DNA of 64,000 nucleotides from the NCBI RefSeq assembly GCF_900141855.1, contig NZ_FQYU01000001.1, positions 531,402 through 595,401 on the forward strand. The letters run 5' to 3'. The translations under genes were made by a program, and so were the position numbers. Position 1 is the first letter of the stretch. The number at the start of each line of letters is the position of its first letter. The DNA is from Pseudozobellia thermophila. GTDB lineage: Bacteria; Bacteroidota; Bacteroidia; Flavobacteriales; Flavobacteriaceae. Positions 28,624-37,767 of this stretch are shown one piece after another. The notes below the pieces were generated by a model. The model saw only the letters and a program-made list of their open reading frames with translations. It was not told the DNA's origin and did not search any database.

Positions 28624-29804
28624 AAAACGATGCTTGTGCGGTTGTTTTAGGGGGGTATGTAAACGGTTATTCGATTATACAGGAGCTCGATTATTTTCGT
28701 ATCAAGAATATTGCTTTGCTTTACCATGGCAATCAAATAGCAAGGTTTAGTAGAAGAATAAATGAAAAACACAGGATAGGAACTAACAAGGAGGATTTAC
28801 TAAGCGCCTTGGCAGAGTTGCATAAGAAGTACGACAGACTCGTTCTATATCCAACTGATGACCATCAGATGGAAAATCTTCTTGAATTAAGGAACCTAAT
28901 AGAATCCTATTGCTTTTTGCCTTTTAACCCAGAAAATCTTCACAGGGTGGCAGATAAAGCGGTTCAGTACCAGTTTTGTGAAAAATTGGGTGTGCCCTAC
29001 CCTAAAACTGCGGAAGTCAAAAAGGATTCTGATATTGATGACATTAAGCTTCTGGCCTTACCTTTAATTATCAAGCCAAATAAAAGGGAAGATTTAAAAA
29101 TTAAGATCTTTAGGTCTTATACTATTGATTCGTGGAAGGATTTTGAAACTGTTCGGAACCAATTGACAGCCTTTATGGACAAGGGGGTTACGTTTATCGC
29201 CTCCGAGATTATCCCAGGGCACACCAACGGGACCATATATGCTTATACCGCCTATAGGAGCCCAAAGACGAAAAAAATTGAGAATGAATGGATAGGAAGA
29301 AAATTAACCCAATTCCCCGATGACTATGGCGTTTTTTCATCCGCATCAAATGAGGCCCCCGAAATCATTAGGGAACAGGGGCGGAAATTATTGGAAGGCA
29401 TGTCGCTCTACGGAATATGTGAGCCGGAGTTTAAATTCGACGAGAGGGACGGAAAGTACAAGCTAATGGAAATAAACCTTAGGTCTATGATGTGGCACCG
29501 AACAGGGCATCTCTCAGGGGTTTATTTGCAATACACCCAATGGTGCGATGCTTTGAACATACCTATACCTAACTATGTTCAAAGTTCAGGTTTGCTACAT
29601 TTTTGTTACTTTAAACATGAGATTATCAATCTAATTTTCAGGAGAGGATACTTTAAGTATTTCAAAAACAATCTGGGGGGTAAAAACATGAGCTTGGCGC
29701 TTTGGGATAAAAACGACCCGCTTCCCTTTTTGGTCGACCAAGTCTATACTGTGGTATCCTTGATAAAATTAATGGGGCGTAAAATCATGGGAAAAAATGC
29801 CTAA
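28620..29804 (+). CDS. ATP-grasp carboligase-like protein
   Basis: 394 aa. The layout follows COG3919-type ATP-grasp ligases: an N-terminal Rossmann-like part (VVLGGYVNGYSIIQEL), the LPLIIKPNKRED strand with the ATP lysine at about 150-160, and the metal-binding end EPEFKFDERDGKYKLMEINLR (about 268-288). ATP-grasp enzymes join a carboxylate to an amine or thiol through an acyl phosphate. Here the carboxylate might be the uronic acid made by the wbp genes or an amino acid; this is inference. It overlaps its neighbours by 4 nt upstream and 8 nt downstream, so it is translationally coupled. Confidence 0.78.
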   Translation: MKNDACAVVLGGYVNGYSIIQELDYFRIKNIALLYHGNQIARFSRRINEKHRIGTNKEDLLSALAELHKKYDRLVLYPTDDHQMENLLELRNLIESYCFLPFNPENLHRVADKAVQYQFCEKLGVPYPKTAEVKKDSDIDDIKLLALPLIIKPNKREDLKIKIFRSYTIDSWKDFETVRNQLTAFMDKGVTFIASEIIPGHTNGTIYAYTAYRSPKTKKIENEWIGRKLTQFPDDYGVFSSASNEAPEIIREQGRKLLEGMSLYGICEPEFKFDERDGKYKLMEINLRSMMWHRTGHLSGVYLQYTQWCDALNIPIPNYVQSSGLLHFCYFKHEIINLIFRRGYFKYFKNNLGGKNMSLALWDKNDPLPFLVDQVYTVVSLIKLMGRKIMGKNA

Positions 29805-30288
29805 GTCAATTATAAACAGGTTCAAACTGATAATAATAAAATCCCGATTAAAAAGGAAAGGGGTGATTATTTACAACAATACTACTTTTAGCAATGTGAT
29901 CTATAAGGGCACTGCGGTAATTGAGCCCTATTGTAGGTTGGTAGGAAGTCCTAAAATACAGATTGGGAACAAGTTTTACTTAAATGCAAATTGTCATCTT
30001 TTGGGCGATATTACTATTGGGGACAATGTTATGATAGGCCCCAAAACCATTATTTGGAGTAGGGATCATGGTATTGAATTGGGCGAACCTATGAATATGC
30101 AACCCCATGTAGAACAACCTATTTCCATTGGCGACGATGTATGGATTGGTGCAGGGGCCATAATTTTAAAAGGAGTCAGCATAGGTGATGGAGCGGTCAT
30201 AGGTGCAGGGGCGGTAGTGACCAAAGATATTCCTTCCAATGGAATTGCCGTTGGCAATCCTGCCAAAGTCATTAAATATCGGGGATGA
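29797..30288 (+). CDS. Hexapeptide-repeat (LbH) acyltransferase
   Basis: 163 aa. Left-handed beta-helix repeats run from about residue 40 to the C-terminus (ITIGDN, ISIGDD, VSIGDG, AVIGAG), ending in VAVGNPAKVI-type closure (GIAVGNPAKVIKYRG). WSRDHG contains the probable catalytic His. Such enzymes usually O- or N-acetylate sugars. Overlaps both the ATP-grasp gene (8 nt) and the next gene (4 nt), tying it to the same cassette. Confidence 0.87.
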   Translation: MPKSIINRFKLIIIKSRLKRKGVIIYNNTTFSNVIYKGTAVIEPYCRLVGSPKIQIGNKFYLNANCHLLGDITIGDNVMIGPKTIIWSRDHGIELGEPMNMQPHVEQPISIGDDVWIGAGAIILKGVSIGDGAVIGAGAVVTKDIPSNGIAVGNPAKVIKYRG

Positions 30289-31688
30289 TGGTCGAAATTC
30301 ATACGAACAGGATTTGTTTAGCTGAAAAAAAGTACATTTTTCAATTGGTCCTTCACGAGTTTCTTGGTGTTGAGTTTGTTTTGGTCCTAGACGATAACCT
30401 TTGTGACATTAGAATTGTCCGTAACGAAAAGAAAATCGTACTTAACGCTGCTTTTTTTCAGCAGTTTATTGATAAAAAGTGGCTGTCTCCGGACACGCTA
30501 CCTAGTTTGCCCCTAGAATTTGTCAGTGCCGATATATCACGGGAAAACCCAACTAATTACCCTGTTCTATATGGAAAAGCGGAGTACAAGGTAACTGACA
30601 ATGTCATTGAAATCGGGTTGGATGTTTTTGGGTCTAGCTTTTTTATGTTATCTAGATATGAAGAGATAATCGTCAAGGCAAAGGATTCCCATGGACGATT
30701 TCCTGTAAGAGAATCGATAGCCTTTAAAGAAAATTTATTGTTAAGGCCTATAGTAGACGAATATGTAGAATTGTTGTGGGAGCACTTGCATTTTTTATGG
30801 CCTAGTTTGCGAAGGAAGAATGAAACCCCCCAGACCTTTATTAGTTGTGATGTAGATCATATATGGGATAAGGGCATTAGGTTCCCAGGTATCTTTTCCC
30901 GATTAGTTGCAGATGTATTAAAAAGAAGGTCGCTAATAAGGTTTATGGATTCCTTAAGATTGTTTTTTGTGGTCAATGTTCTTGGTAAGAGGGAGAAAGA
31001 TCCGTTCAGGTCATTTCAATTTATGATGGATGAATGCGAAAGGCGTAAACTTCAAATGGCCTTTTACTTTATCCCTAGGAACGAGAAAAAGGGTATAGAT
31101 GGCTATTACGATATTGAAAGTGAAGAAGTTGTTCAGCTTATGGGCGAAATTATTAAAAGAGGTCATGAAGTTGGCTATCATGGAAGCTATGACTCATATA
31201 AAGACAAGGAGAAGACCCTTGAAGAAATTAATTTATTGAGAAAAGTATATCGTAAAGCAGGTGGCAACCCAAATGATATAAAAGGAGGGAGACAGCATTA
31301 TTTAAGATGGGAGACCGGAGTGACGGAGAAAAATTGGGAGGCCGCCGGAATGGAATATGACAGTACCCTTGGCTATGCCGAACACATTGGTTTTAGGTGC
31401 GGCACAGCTCGAGAATATAATTTTTATGATAGTATTGAAAGAAAGGCGCTTAATCTTAAAATAAGGCCCTTGATTATAATGGAAGTTTCTATGTTTAATA
31501 AGAATTATATGGGGCTAAACGAAGAAAAGGCACTTGCAACCGCTACCAATTTGTTTAACAAACTAAAGACAAAGAATGTTAATTTAACGCTACTGTGGCA
31601 TAATTCGTCATTTGAAACAAAAAAGAGAAAACAAACGTTCATTACCCTGCTAAGGGAAATGCATAAAAAGGCGCAAAACCCTATTTAA
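30285..31688 (+). CDS. Polysaccharide-deacetylase-like protein with extended N-terminal domain
   Basis: 467 aa. The first ~190 residues form an N-terminal domain I associate with DUF7033. The NodB-like part opens with SCDVDHIWDKG (metal/catalytic Asp pair), and the metal-binding pair HEVGYHGSYDSY is in the middle. The C-terminus has TLLWHNSSF with the late conserved His. No signal peptide or transmembrane helix, so it may act on cytoplasmic lipid-linked or nucleotide-linked substrate. Two ATGs (30285, 30288) are possible starts. Strongly AT-rich codon use. Confidence 0.82.
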   Translation: MMVEIHTNRICLAEKKYIFQLVLHEFLGVEFVLVLDDNLCDIRIVRNEKKIVLNAAFFQQFIDKKWLSPDTLPSLPLEFVSADISRENPTNYPVLYGKAEYKVTDNVIEIGLDVFGSSFFMLSRYEEIIVKAKDSHGRFPVRESIAFKENLLLRPIVDEYVELLWEHLHFLWPSLRRKNETPQTFISCDVDHIWDKGIRFPGIFSRLVADVLKRRSLIRFMDSLRLFFVVNVLGKREKDPFRSFQFMMDECERRKLQMAFYFIPRNEKKGIDGYYDIESEEVVQLMGEIIKRGHEVGYHGSYDSYKDKEKTLEEINLLRKVYRKAGGNPNDIKGGRQHYLRWETGVTEKNWEAAGMEYDSTLGYAEHIGFRCGTAREYNFYDSIERKALNLKIRPLIIMEVSMFNKNYMGLNEEKALATATNLFNKLKTKNVNLTLLWHNSSFETKKRKQTFITLLREMHKKAQNPI

Positions 31689-31725
31689 CAATAAGATGTA
31701 TTGAGTAAAAACACCACTTGGCTTA

Positions 31726-32931
31726 ATGTTTAAAATTTCAAAAAATATAGAATATACGACCTTTCAGAATATTCTGCTATGGTTATTGATGACGAGTGGT
31801 ATTATAAAACCTTTTTTTTCTTACTTAAATGTGCCTTTTGATTGGACATTTGTGATTTTTGTTATAGTAACGCTAGATATCATCTATAATTTAATAACAA
31901 GAAATCGACAGATTGTTTTAAACAAGGAGAAATTATTTATGGTTGCAATTCTTCTTGTCCTGTACCTATTAATTTTAATATCCCTTTTTTACACCCCATC
32001 AAAAAATTTTTCCATTGTAAAAAGCTTCTTGTTTTCTATTAACGTATTGTTTTTTATTTACCCGTTGTTTATAAAGGCTCTTGATTTAAATCTACAGTAT
32101 AAATTATTTCTTTTCATATTACTACCCATTACCCTTTGGTTTATTATTGCAAAGACATTGTATTTTTCCCCGCTAAATAGTGGTTATAGGTTGGTGAGTA
32201 TTAGGTTTTACGATATCAGGAAGTTTTATCTCGGCTTTGGAATGGGGCTTTGTATTTTGACAATCTTACAAGTCTATTTAAAAAAAAACAATTTGGTAGG
32301 GGCTCTTTCAATTGTACTATTGTTGGGACTGGGAGCAAGAGGAGCTTTGATTTTTCTCGTAGTAACGCTTTTGGTGTGGAAATGGAAATCGCTTTTGGCC
32401 AAGATAATGGACTTTAGAATAAAACGAAAAGTACTTAATAACATAATTGCGGCTTCAACAATCTTGTCGATTATTTTAATCACACAATACGAAAAAATCT
32501 ATAATTTTTTGTACTTAGGATTAATACGGTTTACTTCACTTTTTCAAATCGGTGAAGACAAGTCTGTTTTGGGCAGGATTGAGCGAATTACATTTACAAT
32601 CGACTATATTTTTAGTTCTTTATCTACCTTCTTATTCGGTAATGGCATTGGTAGCTTTGGAATCATTTACTCAGGGCAAGACATAAGGGAATACCCCCAT
32701 AACATTTTTCTTGAGGTATTGTTTGAGCTAGGTATATTTTTTTTACTGTTATTCCTTGTTTTTTTGTTTTTGCCTTTTTTTTACAAAAGAAAGATTGTGT
32801 TCAAATTACTTGTTTTTTACTTCTTGTTAAACGCCTTAAAATCGGGTGATTTAATTGGGTTGTGGTTACTTTTTGCTTTCATGGGGTTGTTGGTGTTTAA
32901 TCCGAAAATTAAAGATGAAGCTACCTCTTGA
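31726..32931 (+). CDS. Wzy/O-antigen ligase-type membrane protein 1
   Basis: 401 aa with about ten to twelve hydrophobic segments. A large loop between the later helices contains GNGIGSFGIIYSGQDIREYPHNIFLEVLFELG. The PHNIFLE(V)LFELG segment is the hallmark of the Wzy_C/WaaL superfamily, which polymerises or ligates lipid-linked glycans at the periplasmic face. Extremely AT-rich. It overlaps the start of a second protein of the same class by 17 nt. Confidence 0.82.
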   Translation: MFKISKNIEYTTFQNILLWLLMTSGIIKPFFSYLNVPFDWTFVIFVIVTLDIIYNLITRNRQIVLNKEKLFMVAILLVLYLLILISLFYTPSKNFSIVKSFLFSINVLFFIYPLFIKALDLNLQYKLFLFILLPITLWFIIAKTLYFSPLNSGYRLVSIRFYDIRKFYLGFGMGLCILTILQVYLKKNNLVGALSIVLLLGLGARGALIFLVVTLLVWKWKSLLAKIMDFRIKRKVLNNIIAASTILSIILITQYEKIYNFLYLGLIRFTSLFQIGEDKSVLGRIERITFTIDYIFSSLSTFLFGNGIGSFGIIYSGQDIREYPHNIFLEVLFELGIFFLLLFLVFLFLPFFYKRKIVFKLLVFYFLLNALKSGDLIGLWLLFAFMGLLVFNPKIKDEATS

Positions 32932-34078
32932 GTATTTCTTCGTAATAGTATTCCCCTTGGTGTTGGTATTGCCACTACCTCTTTTGGCCAGTTCAATTGC
33001 TTTAGGGGCTGCCCTGCTGAACGTTTTGATAGTTTCTGGGGCACGAGGAGGTTGGAGAACAGTTTCGTTTAAAGGGGTCAATCAAAATATTCTAGTGGTT
33101 TTCGGAGCTCTTATTATTATAATAGACTCGCTTACAAGTAGTCTACGCAGTTTTAGTCTTGAGCCTGTTTTTCGCGAAGTACGTGTGTCTTTTATAATTG
33201 TTCCCTTGGTTTTATGGTTGGTCAAGGACAAGATATATCGGCTTAGACCTCAAATCTTGTTTTCAATGGTTTTGGGAGTATTACTTTATATTTTATATTC
33301 ATATGGGTACTTGACCTATTTTTATACCAATGTTATTACGAGCAGAAATTTTGAGCTTAGCCATTTCCTAATTTATGATTTAAGGAAAAATTTGCCAGGT
33401 GCATATCATCATACTTATATTGGTATGTACATGACTTTTTCCATTGCTATTCTCTTATATGGTTCATTGGGAATAAACAAAATATATTCATATTTGATTG
33501 TTTGTTTTATTCTGTTAAACCAAGTGGGGATTGGAAGCAAACTTACTCTTTTAATGAGCCTTGTTCTTATTGCATATTATTCTAAAAAGTATTTTAAAAG
33601 TGAATTGACCAGGGCTTTTAAAGTATTTTTGCTTTTTGTTTTAATTCTACTAGTAGTCGGGTTTTTTATATACGAATCGGGAGTGTTTAATTCAATAAGC
33701 TTTAGTTCAAGTAACCGTATAGAGTCTTGGCAATGCGCACTCCAGGGGTTTTTTAGGAAGCCCTTTTTGGGGTATGGCCATGAAATGTCGGTTGTTTATA
33801 TGGACGAGTGTATTACCTCAAATGCCATCAGTACCCATAATCAATATTTGGAAGAATTGCTTAATTATGGAGTTTTCGGAATTTGGCTACCTGTTCTGTT
33901 GATGTTTCTTTATCTCAAGTCAAAAAATGATGGCTTATTCAAAATTTTTCTGGTTATGATTATTGTTTTGGGTTTGTTTGAAAATATATTGAGCCTTCAA
34001 CGTGGTGTACTTTTTTTCGTGTTTTTCAGCACTTTTTTTTGTTTAAAATCAAACAGTATTGAAGGTCATAAGAGATAA
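32915..34078 (+). CDS. Wzy/O-antigen ligase-type membrane protein 2
   Basis: 387 aa from MKLPLEYFFVIV (ATG at 32915); the frame extends 60 nt further upstream but that part overlaps the first gene and is unlikely. Multiple transmembrane segments and a late periplasmic loop with NRIESWQCALQGF, FLGYGHEM and STHNQYLEELLNYGVFG. This is the Wzy_C/WaaL pattern again. Two such genes in tandem suggest one polymerase and one ligase, or a recent replacement event. Confidence 0.82.
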   Translation: MKLPLEYFFVIVFPLVLVLPLPLLASSIALGAALLNVLIVSGARGGWRTVSFKGVNQNILVVFGALIIIIDSLTSSLRSFSLEPVFREVRVSFIIVPLVLWLVKDKIYRLRPQILFSMVLGVLLYILYSYGYLTYFYTNVITSRNFELSHFLIYDLRKNLPGAYHHTYIGMYMTFSIAILLYGSLGINKIYSYLIVCFILLNQVGIGSKLTLLMSLVLIAYYSKKYFKSELTRAFKVFLLFVLILLVVGFFIYESGVFNSISFSSSNRIESWQCALQGFFRKPFLGYGHEMSVVYMDECITSNAISTHNQYLEELLNYGVFGIWLPVLLMFLYLKSKNDGLFKIFLVMIIVLGLFENILSLQRGVLFFVFFSTFFCLKSNSIEGHKR

Positions 34079-34315
34079 CATCTTTGTGTTTTTAACTTTT
34101 TTTAAAAGGTAGGCCATAAGGATATAAATGCCTTCCTTGGTTTTCAGGGGCAGGTCTAAATTTCTCTATACTGACTTTAGGACCTTGTTTATTGGTATAT
34201 GCCCATCTTGTACAGATCAAATAAAGCTTAATGTAATTATGGTGCAAATTTAACAGGTAAACCCTATTTTCGCTTTTAGCATTGAAAGCCGTATAAACAC
34301 TCAATATCTTTTACC

Positions 34316-35443
34316 TTGATAAGAAACACCGTTCAAAGAAAAGTATGCCATCTAACCACGGTCCACGTACGGTACGACACCCGCATTTTTGTAAAAGAAT
34401 GTTGTGGCCTTGCCAAAAGCGGATACGATGTTACCCTGATTGTTGCCGATGGAAAAGGGGATGAAAACATGAACGGGGTTAGGATTTTGGATATTGGAAA
34501 ACCCTCTGGAAGAATAAAACGGCTATTACATTACCATAAAATTATTTTAAGGAAAAGTTTGGCATTGGACGCCGACATCTATCATTTTCACGACCCGGAA
34601 TTATTGAGAATTGGCCCAGACCTTAAGAGGAAGGGAAAAATAGTTATCTACGATTCCCATGAAGACGTCCCCAGGCAAGTATTGGATAAGGCCTATATCC
34701 CTCGATTTCTGAGAAGACCACTTTCAAGAATAATCGAAAAGTATGAAAGCAAAATTGTTTCTCTGCTCTCTGGCGTGGTTACGGTTACCCCAAATTTGGA
34801 AAGACGGTTTTTAAAGAACAACAAGAATGTGGTTGAGGTATGTAATTTTCCTAAAATCCAAGAATTTGAAGTTGTCGATTCGCAGATTGTCGCCAAAGAA
34901 AATGCGGTCTGTTATGTTGGTGCCATCTCAAAGGTAAGGGGTGTTTTGAATATGGTAGAGGCCATGCGGTTTACGAATGGCACCAAGCTATTTTTAGGAG
35001 GCAAGTTTGAAAATGAAGGGCTAAGGGGACAGGCAGCGAGTAGTAAGGGTTGGAAAAATGTTGATGAACTCGGTTTTTTAAGTAGGGAGGAAGTTAGGGC
35101 AACATTGGAAAAATCCGTTGCAGGATTGGTTGTGCTCGAACCGACCCAAAGCTATGTAGATAGTATTCCCGTAAAAATGTTCGAATACATGATTGCCGGG
35201 ATTCCGGTAGTAGCCTCAGATTTTCCCTATTGGAGGGAACTTATCGAAAAAGAGGGTTGTGCTTTGTTCGTTGACCCGCTGAAGCCTGAAGAAATTGGTA
35301 GAGCCATTAAAACCTTGGTCAACGAAAGGCAACGCTCGGCAGAGATGGGGTTAAGGGGTAGAAAGGCGGTGTTGGAAAGGTTCAATTGGGCCAGCCAAGA
35401 GGACAAGTTAATAGCGTTTTACGACCGCTTTTTTTCCTTATAA
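34316..35443 (+). CDS. GT4-type (GT-B fold) glycosyltransferase
   Basis: 375 aa. The N-terminal lobe starts VCHLTTVHVRYDTRIF, HFHDPELL follows, and the C-terminal lobe has the nucleotide-sugar motif in SIPVKMFEYMIAGIPVVASDFP. The only suitable start is a TTG at 34316, directly before this conserved opening. A 237-nt gene-free gap precedes it. Composition is intermediate between the AT-rich insert and the flanks. Donor and acceptor sugars unknown; likely cytoplasmic, assembling the repeat unit. Confidence 0.88.
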   Translation: MIRNTVQRKVCHLTTVHVRYDTRIFVKECCGLAKSGYDVTLIVADGKGDENMNGVRILDIGKPSGRIKRLLHYHKIILRKSLALDADIYHFHDPELLRIGPDLKRKGKIVIYDSHEDVPRQVLDKAYIPRFLRRPLSRIIEKYESKIVSLLSGVVTVTPNLERRFLKNNKNVVEVCNFPKIQEFEVVDSQIVAKENAVCYVGAISKVRGVLNMVEAMRFTNGTKLFLGGKFENEGLRGQAASSKGWKNVDELGFLSREEVRATLEKSVAGLVVLEPTQSYVDSIPVKMFEYMIAGIPVVASDFPYWRELIEKEGCALFVDPLKPEEIGRAIKTLVNERQRSAEMGLRGRKAVLERFNWASQEDKLIAFYDRFFSL

Positions 35444-35596
35444 ATTGGATTTATTTGCTCTCCAATGATACACCTACGGGCGTAATAGTTATTTGTTGTT
35501 CCATTAAATGATTGCTTTCAGCTACTAAAAAGGAATATACGGTCAATTATGCTTAGCTTCGGAATCAAGTCAAAGAACATCCGAAATACGTATGCT

Positions 35597-36688
35597 ATGA
35601 AAATAATCACAATCGTTGGCGCAAGGCCCCAATTTGTAAAGGCGGCGGTAGTAAGTAGGGCCATTGAAGAGTTTAATGCCGATAACGGAAGGGACAATAT
35701 CGAAGAATTGATCGTTCACACGGGGCAGCACTTCGATGAGAACATGAGCTCGGTTTTCTTCGATCAAATGAATATTCCCAAGCCCCATTATAATCTTGAG
35801 ATCAATAGCCTTTCCCATGGTGCCATGACGGGCAAGATGCTCGAGAAGATCGAGGAGGTATTGGTAAAGGAAAGGCCCGATTGGGTGCTGGTTTATGGCG
35901 ATACCAATTCGACCATAGCAGGGGCTTTGGCGGCCAAAAAACTGCATATTAAAGTAGCCCATGTCGAGGCGGGCCTCCGCTCTTTTAATATGCGAATGCC
36001 GGAGGAGATCAATCGAATATTGACTGATAGGATCAGTGATATTCTGTTTTGCCCTACCCAAACGGCCATCGATAACTTGAAGAACGAGGGCTATGGGGGT
36101 ATTGATGTAAAACAGGTGCTCTGCGGCGATGTTATGTACGACGCGGCATTATTTTATACCGAACGGGCCAATCGACCCGAATCCGTTAATGAAGATGCGG
36201 GTTTTGTATTGTCTACCATACACCGGCAAGAGAATACCGACGACAAAGGAAAGTTAAGTTCTATTTTCGAGGCCCTTAAGTCTATAGCCCAAGACCAAAA
36301 GGTAATTTTGCCCTTGCACCCGAGAACAATTAAAAAACTGGATGATTTTGGTATTGTACCCGACAGCAATATACAGATTTTAGAACCTGTCGGTTATTTT
36401 GAGATGATATGGTTGCTTATAAACTGTAGCTGTGTGATTACTGATAGTGGCGGCTTGCAAAAAGAAGCCTTTTTCTTTAAAAAACCATGTATCACCGCAA
36501 GGGAAGAAACCGAATGGGTAGAACTTATCCATAGCAAAGTAAATTTTTTGGCCGGATCCGATAAACATAAAATTCTCGATACCTTTAGGCATATTAAGAA
36601 GGCCCAGATCGATTTTGACATTAATCTGTACGGACAGGGAGATACGGGCCACCGAATTGTTCGCGAATTAGTTGGATTTCGATCGTAG
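35597..36688 (+). CDS. UDP-N-acetylglucosamine 2-epimerase family, probably WbpI-type (UDP-GlcNAc3NAcA 2-epimerase)
   Basis: 363 aa from MKIITIVGARPQFVKAAVVS; a 16-residue upstream extension is less likely. Landmarks are GARPQF, HTGQHFD, VYGDTNST, HVEAGLRS, STIHRQEN and DSGGLQKEA. The family includes WecB (UDP-GlcNAc) and WbpI. With wbpD, wbpE and wbpB homologues 9 kb upstream, WbpI activity giving UDP-ManNAc3NAcA is the better fit. Sequence alone does not exclude WecB. Base composition returns to that of the flanks. Confidence 0.88.
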   Translation: MKIITIVGARPQFVKAAVVSRAIEEFNADNGRDNIEELIVHTGQHFDENMSSVFFDQMNIPKPHYNLEINSLSHGAMTGKMLEKIEEVLVKERPDWVLVYGDTNSTIAGALAAKKLHIKVAHVEAGLRSFNMRMPEEINRILTDRISDILFCPTQTAIDNLKNEGYGGIDVKQVLCGDVMYDAALFYTERANRPESVNEDAGFVLSTIHRQENTDDKGKLSSIFEALKSIAQDQKVILPLHPRTIKKLDDFGIVPDSNIQILEPVGYFEMIWLLINCSCVITDSGGLQKEAFFFKKPCITAREETEWVELIHSKVNFLAGSDKHKILDTFRHIKKAQIDFDINLYGQGDTGHRIVRELVGFRS

Positions 36689-37004
36689 TATTGGAGGGGC
36701 AATGGGGTCTCAACTAGGCTCTAAATGCGTAAAGATGGATTTTTGGTTTTACTGGTTTTAGGTTTTTTTGCCGCCTAGTAAAAGACCTTGTTGAACGTTG
36801 TATGCTTCTGTATAAATAAAAGTAGATACTTTATGGGTTTGGTCAATATGAACTATATTGTGCACTTTTTAAGTGTCTTGGCCCAATATATAGGTTTTTA
36901 AACAGCGTTCTTATGCCGAGCAAGGGCAAGACATTTGGTAAGGAGTGTTCGCTACTTGCCAAAAGAAGTGTTCAACCATGGCCAGTTAAATTAATTTAAT
37001 ACGA
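36689..37004. other. Gene-free stretch between the epimerase and GT2 genes
   Basis: 316 nt, AT-rich, without an ORF I can support. A 17-codon frame starting at 36725 encodes a hydrophobic peptide and is probably chance. No exact TAnnTTTG promoter or strong terminator was found. Confidence 0.4.
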
Positions 37005-37751
37005 ATGTGCCTAGTCTCCATAGTTACCCCGGTATACAACTCCGAAAAATATTTGGCGGATAATATCGCCTCGGTGCAAGCCCAAACGCATACCCACTGG
37101 GAGCATATTTTGGTAGACGATTGTTCCAACGATGGCAGTGCGTCCCTCATTGAATCATATCAAAAGAAGGATCCGAGAATCAAATATTATAAGCTAGAAT
37201 CAAATTCAGGGGCAGGCGTAGCTAGAAATAAGGCCATAGAGCTAGCCCAAGGGGAATATATCGCTTTTTTGGACAGTGACGACCAGTGGTACCCGACAAA
37301 ACTTGAGAAGCAACTTGGTTTTATGCGTAAAAACGGTTATCATTTTACGTTTACCGACTATGACATGATAAATGATGCGGGAGAAAAACTGACCAGGCTT
37401 ATGAAGGCCAAACCCGTTTTGACCTATAGGAAGGCCTTGTACAAAAACCCAATAGGATGTCTTACCGTAATGTACGATGTTGGTTTTTTTGGGAAACAGT
37501 ATATGCCGTCAATTAGAAAACGCCAAGATTTTGCGCTGTGGTTAAGTTTATTGAAAAGGACGAACGGATACGGGTTAAATGAGTGTTTGGCCAGTTATAG
37601 GGTAGGCAATACATCGATTTCTTCCAATAAATTGAGTTTACTCAAGTACGAATGGCAAATATATCGGGAAGTTGAGGGCCTGCCTCTAATACAGTCCGTT
37701 TTTTACACCACTTCAGCCATTGTTTTAAAATTGAAAAGTTACTTTTGCTGA
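37005..37751 (+). CDS. GT2-family glycosyltransferase
   Basis: 248 aa GT-A fold enzyme. N-terminal VSIVTPVYNSEKYL, then VDDCSNDGS, AGVARNKAIELAQGEYIAFLDSDDQW with the metal-binding D-x-D region at about 88-92. QDFALWLSLLK is the acceptor-side motif seen in many Bacteroidota GT2 enzymes. Probably adds one sugar of the repeat unit in the cytoplasm. Followed 16 nt later by the initiating transferase. Confidence 0.9.
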   Translation: MCLVSIVTPVYNSEKYLADNIASVQAQTHTHWEHILVDDCSNDGSASLIESYQKKDPRIKYYKLESNSGAGVARNKAIELAQGEYIAFLDSDDQWYPTKLEKQLGFMRKNGYHFTFTDYDMINDAGEKLTRLMKAKPVLTYRKALYKNPIGCLTVMYDVGFFGKQYMPSIRKRQDFALWLSLLKRTNGYGLNECLASYRVGNTSISSNKLSLLKYEWQIYREVEGLPLIQSVFYTTSAIVLKLKSYFC

Positions 37752-37767
37752 TTATAAATTAGTAAAA

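Noticed and set aside
34092-34304. 70-codon minus-strand frame in the gap before the GT4 gene, with a TAnnTTTG box (34245-34252)
   Set aside because: The box lies inside the frame, the protein has no family resemblance, and AT-rich gaps give such frames by chance. A gene remnant is possible but unproven.
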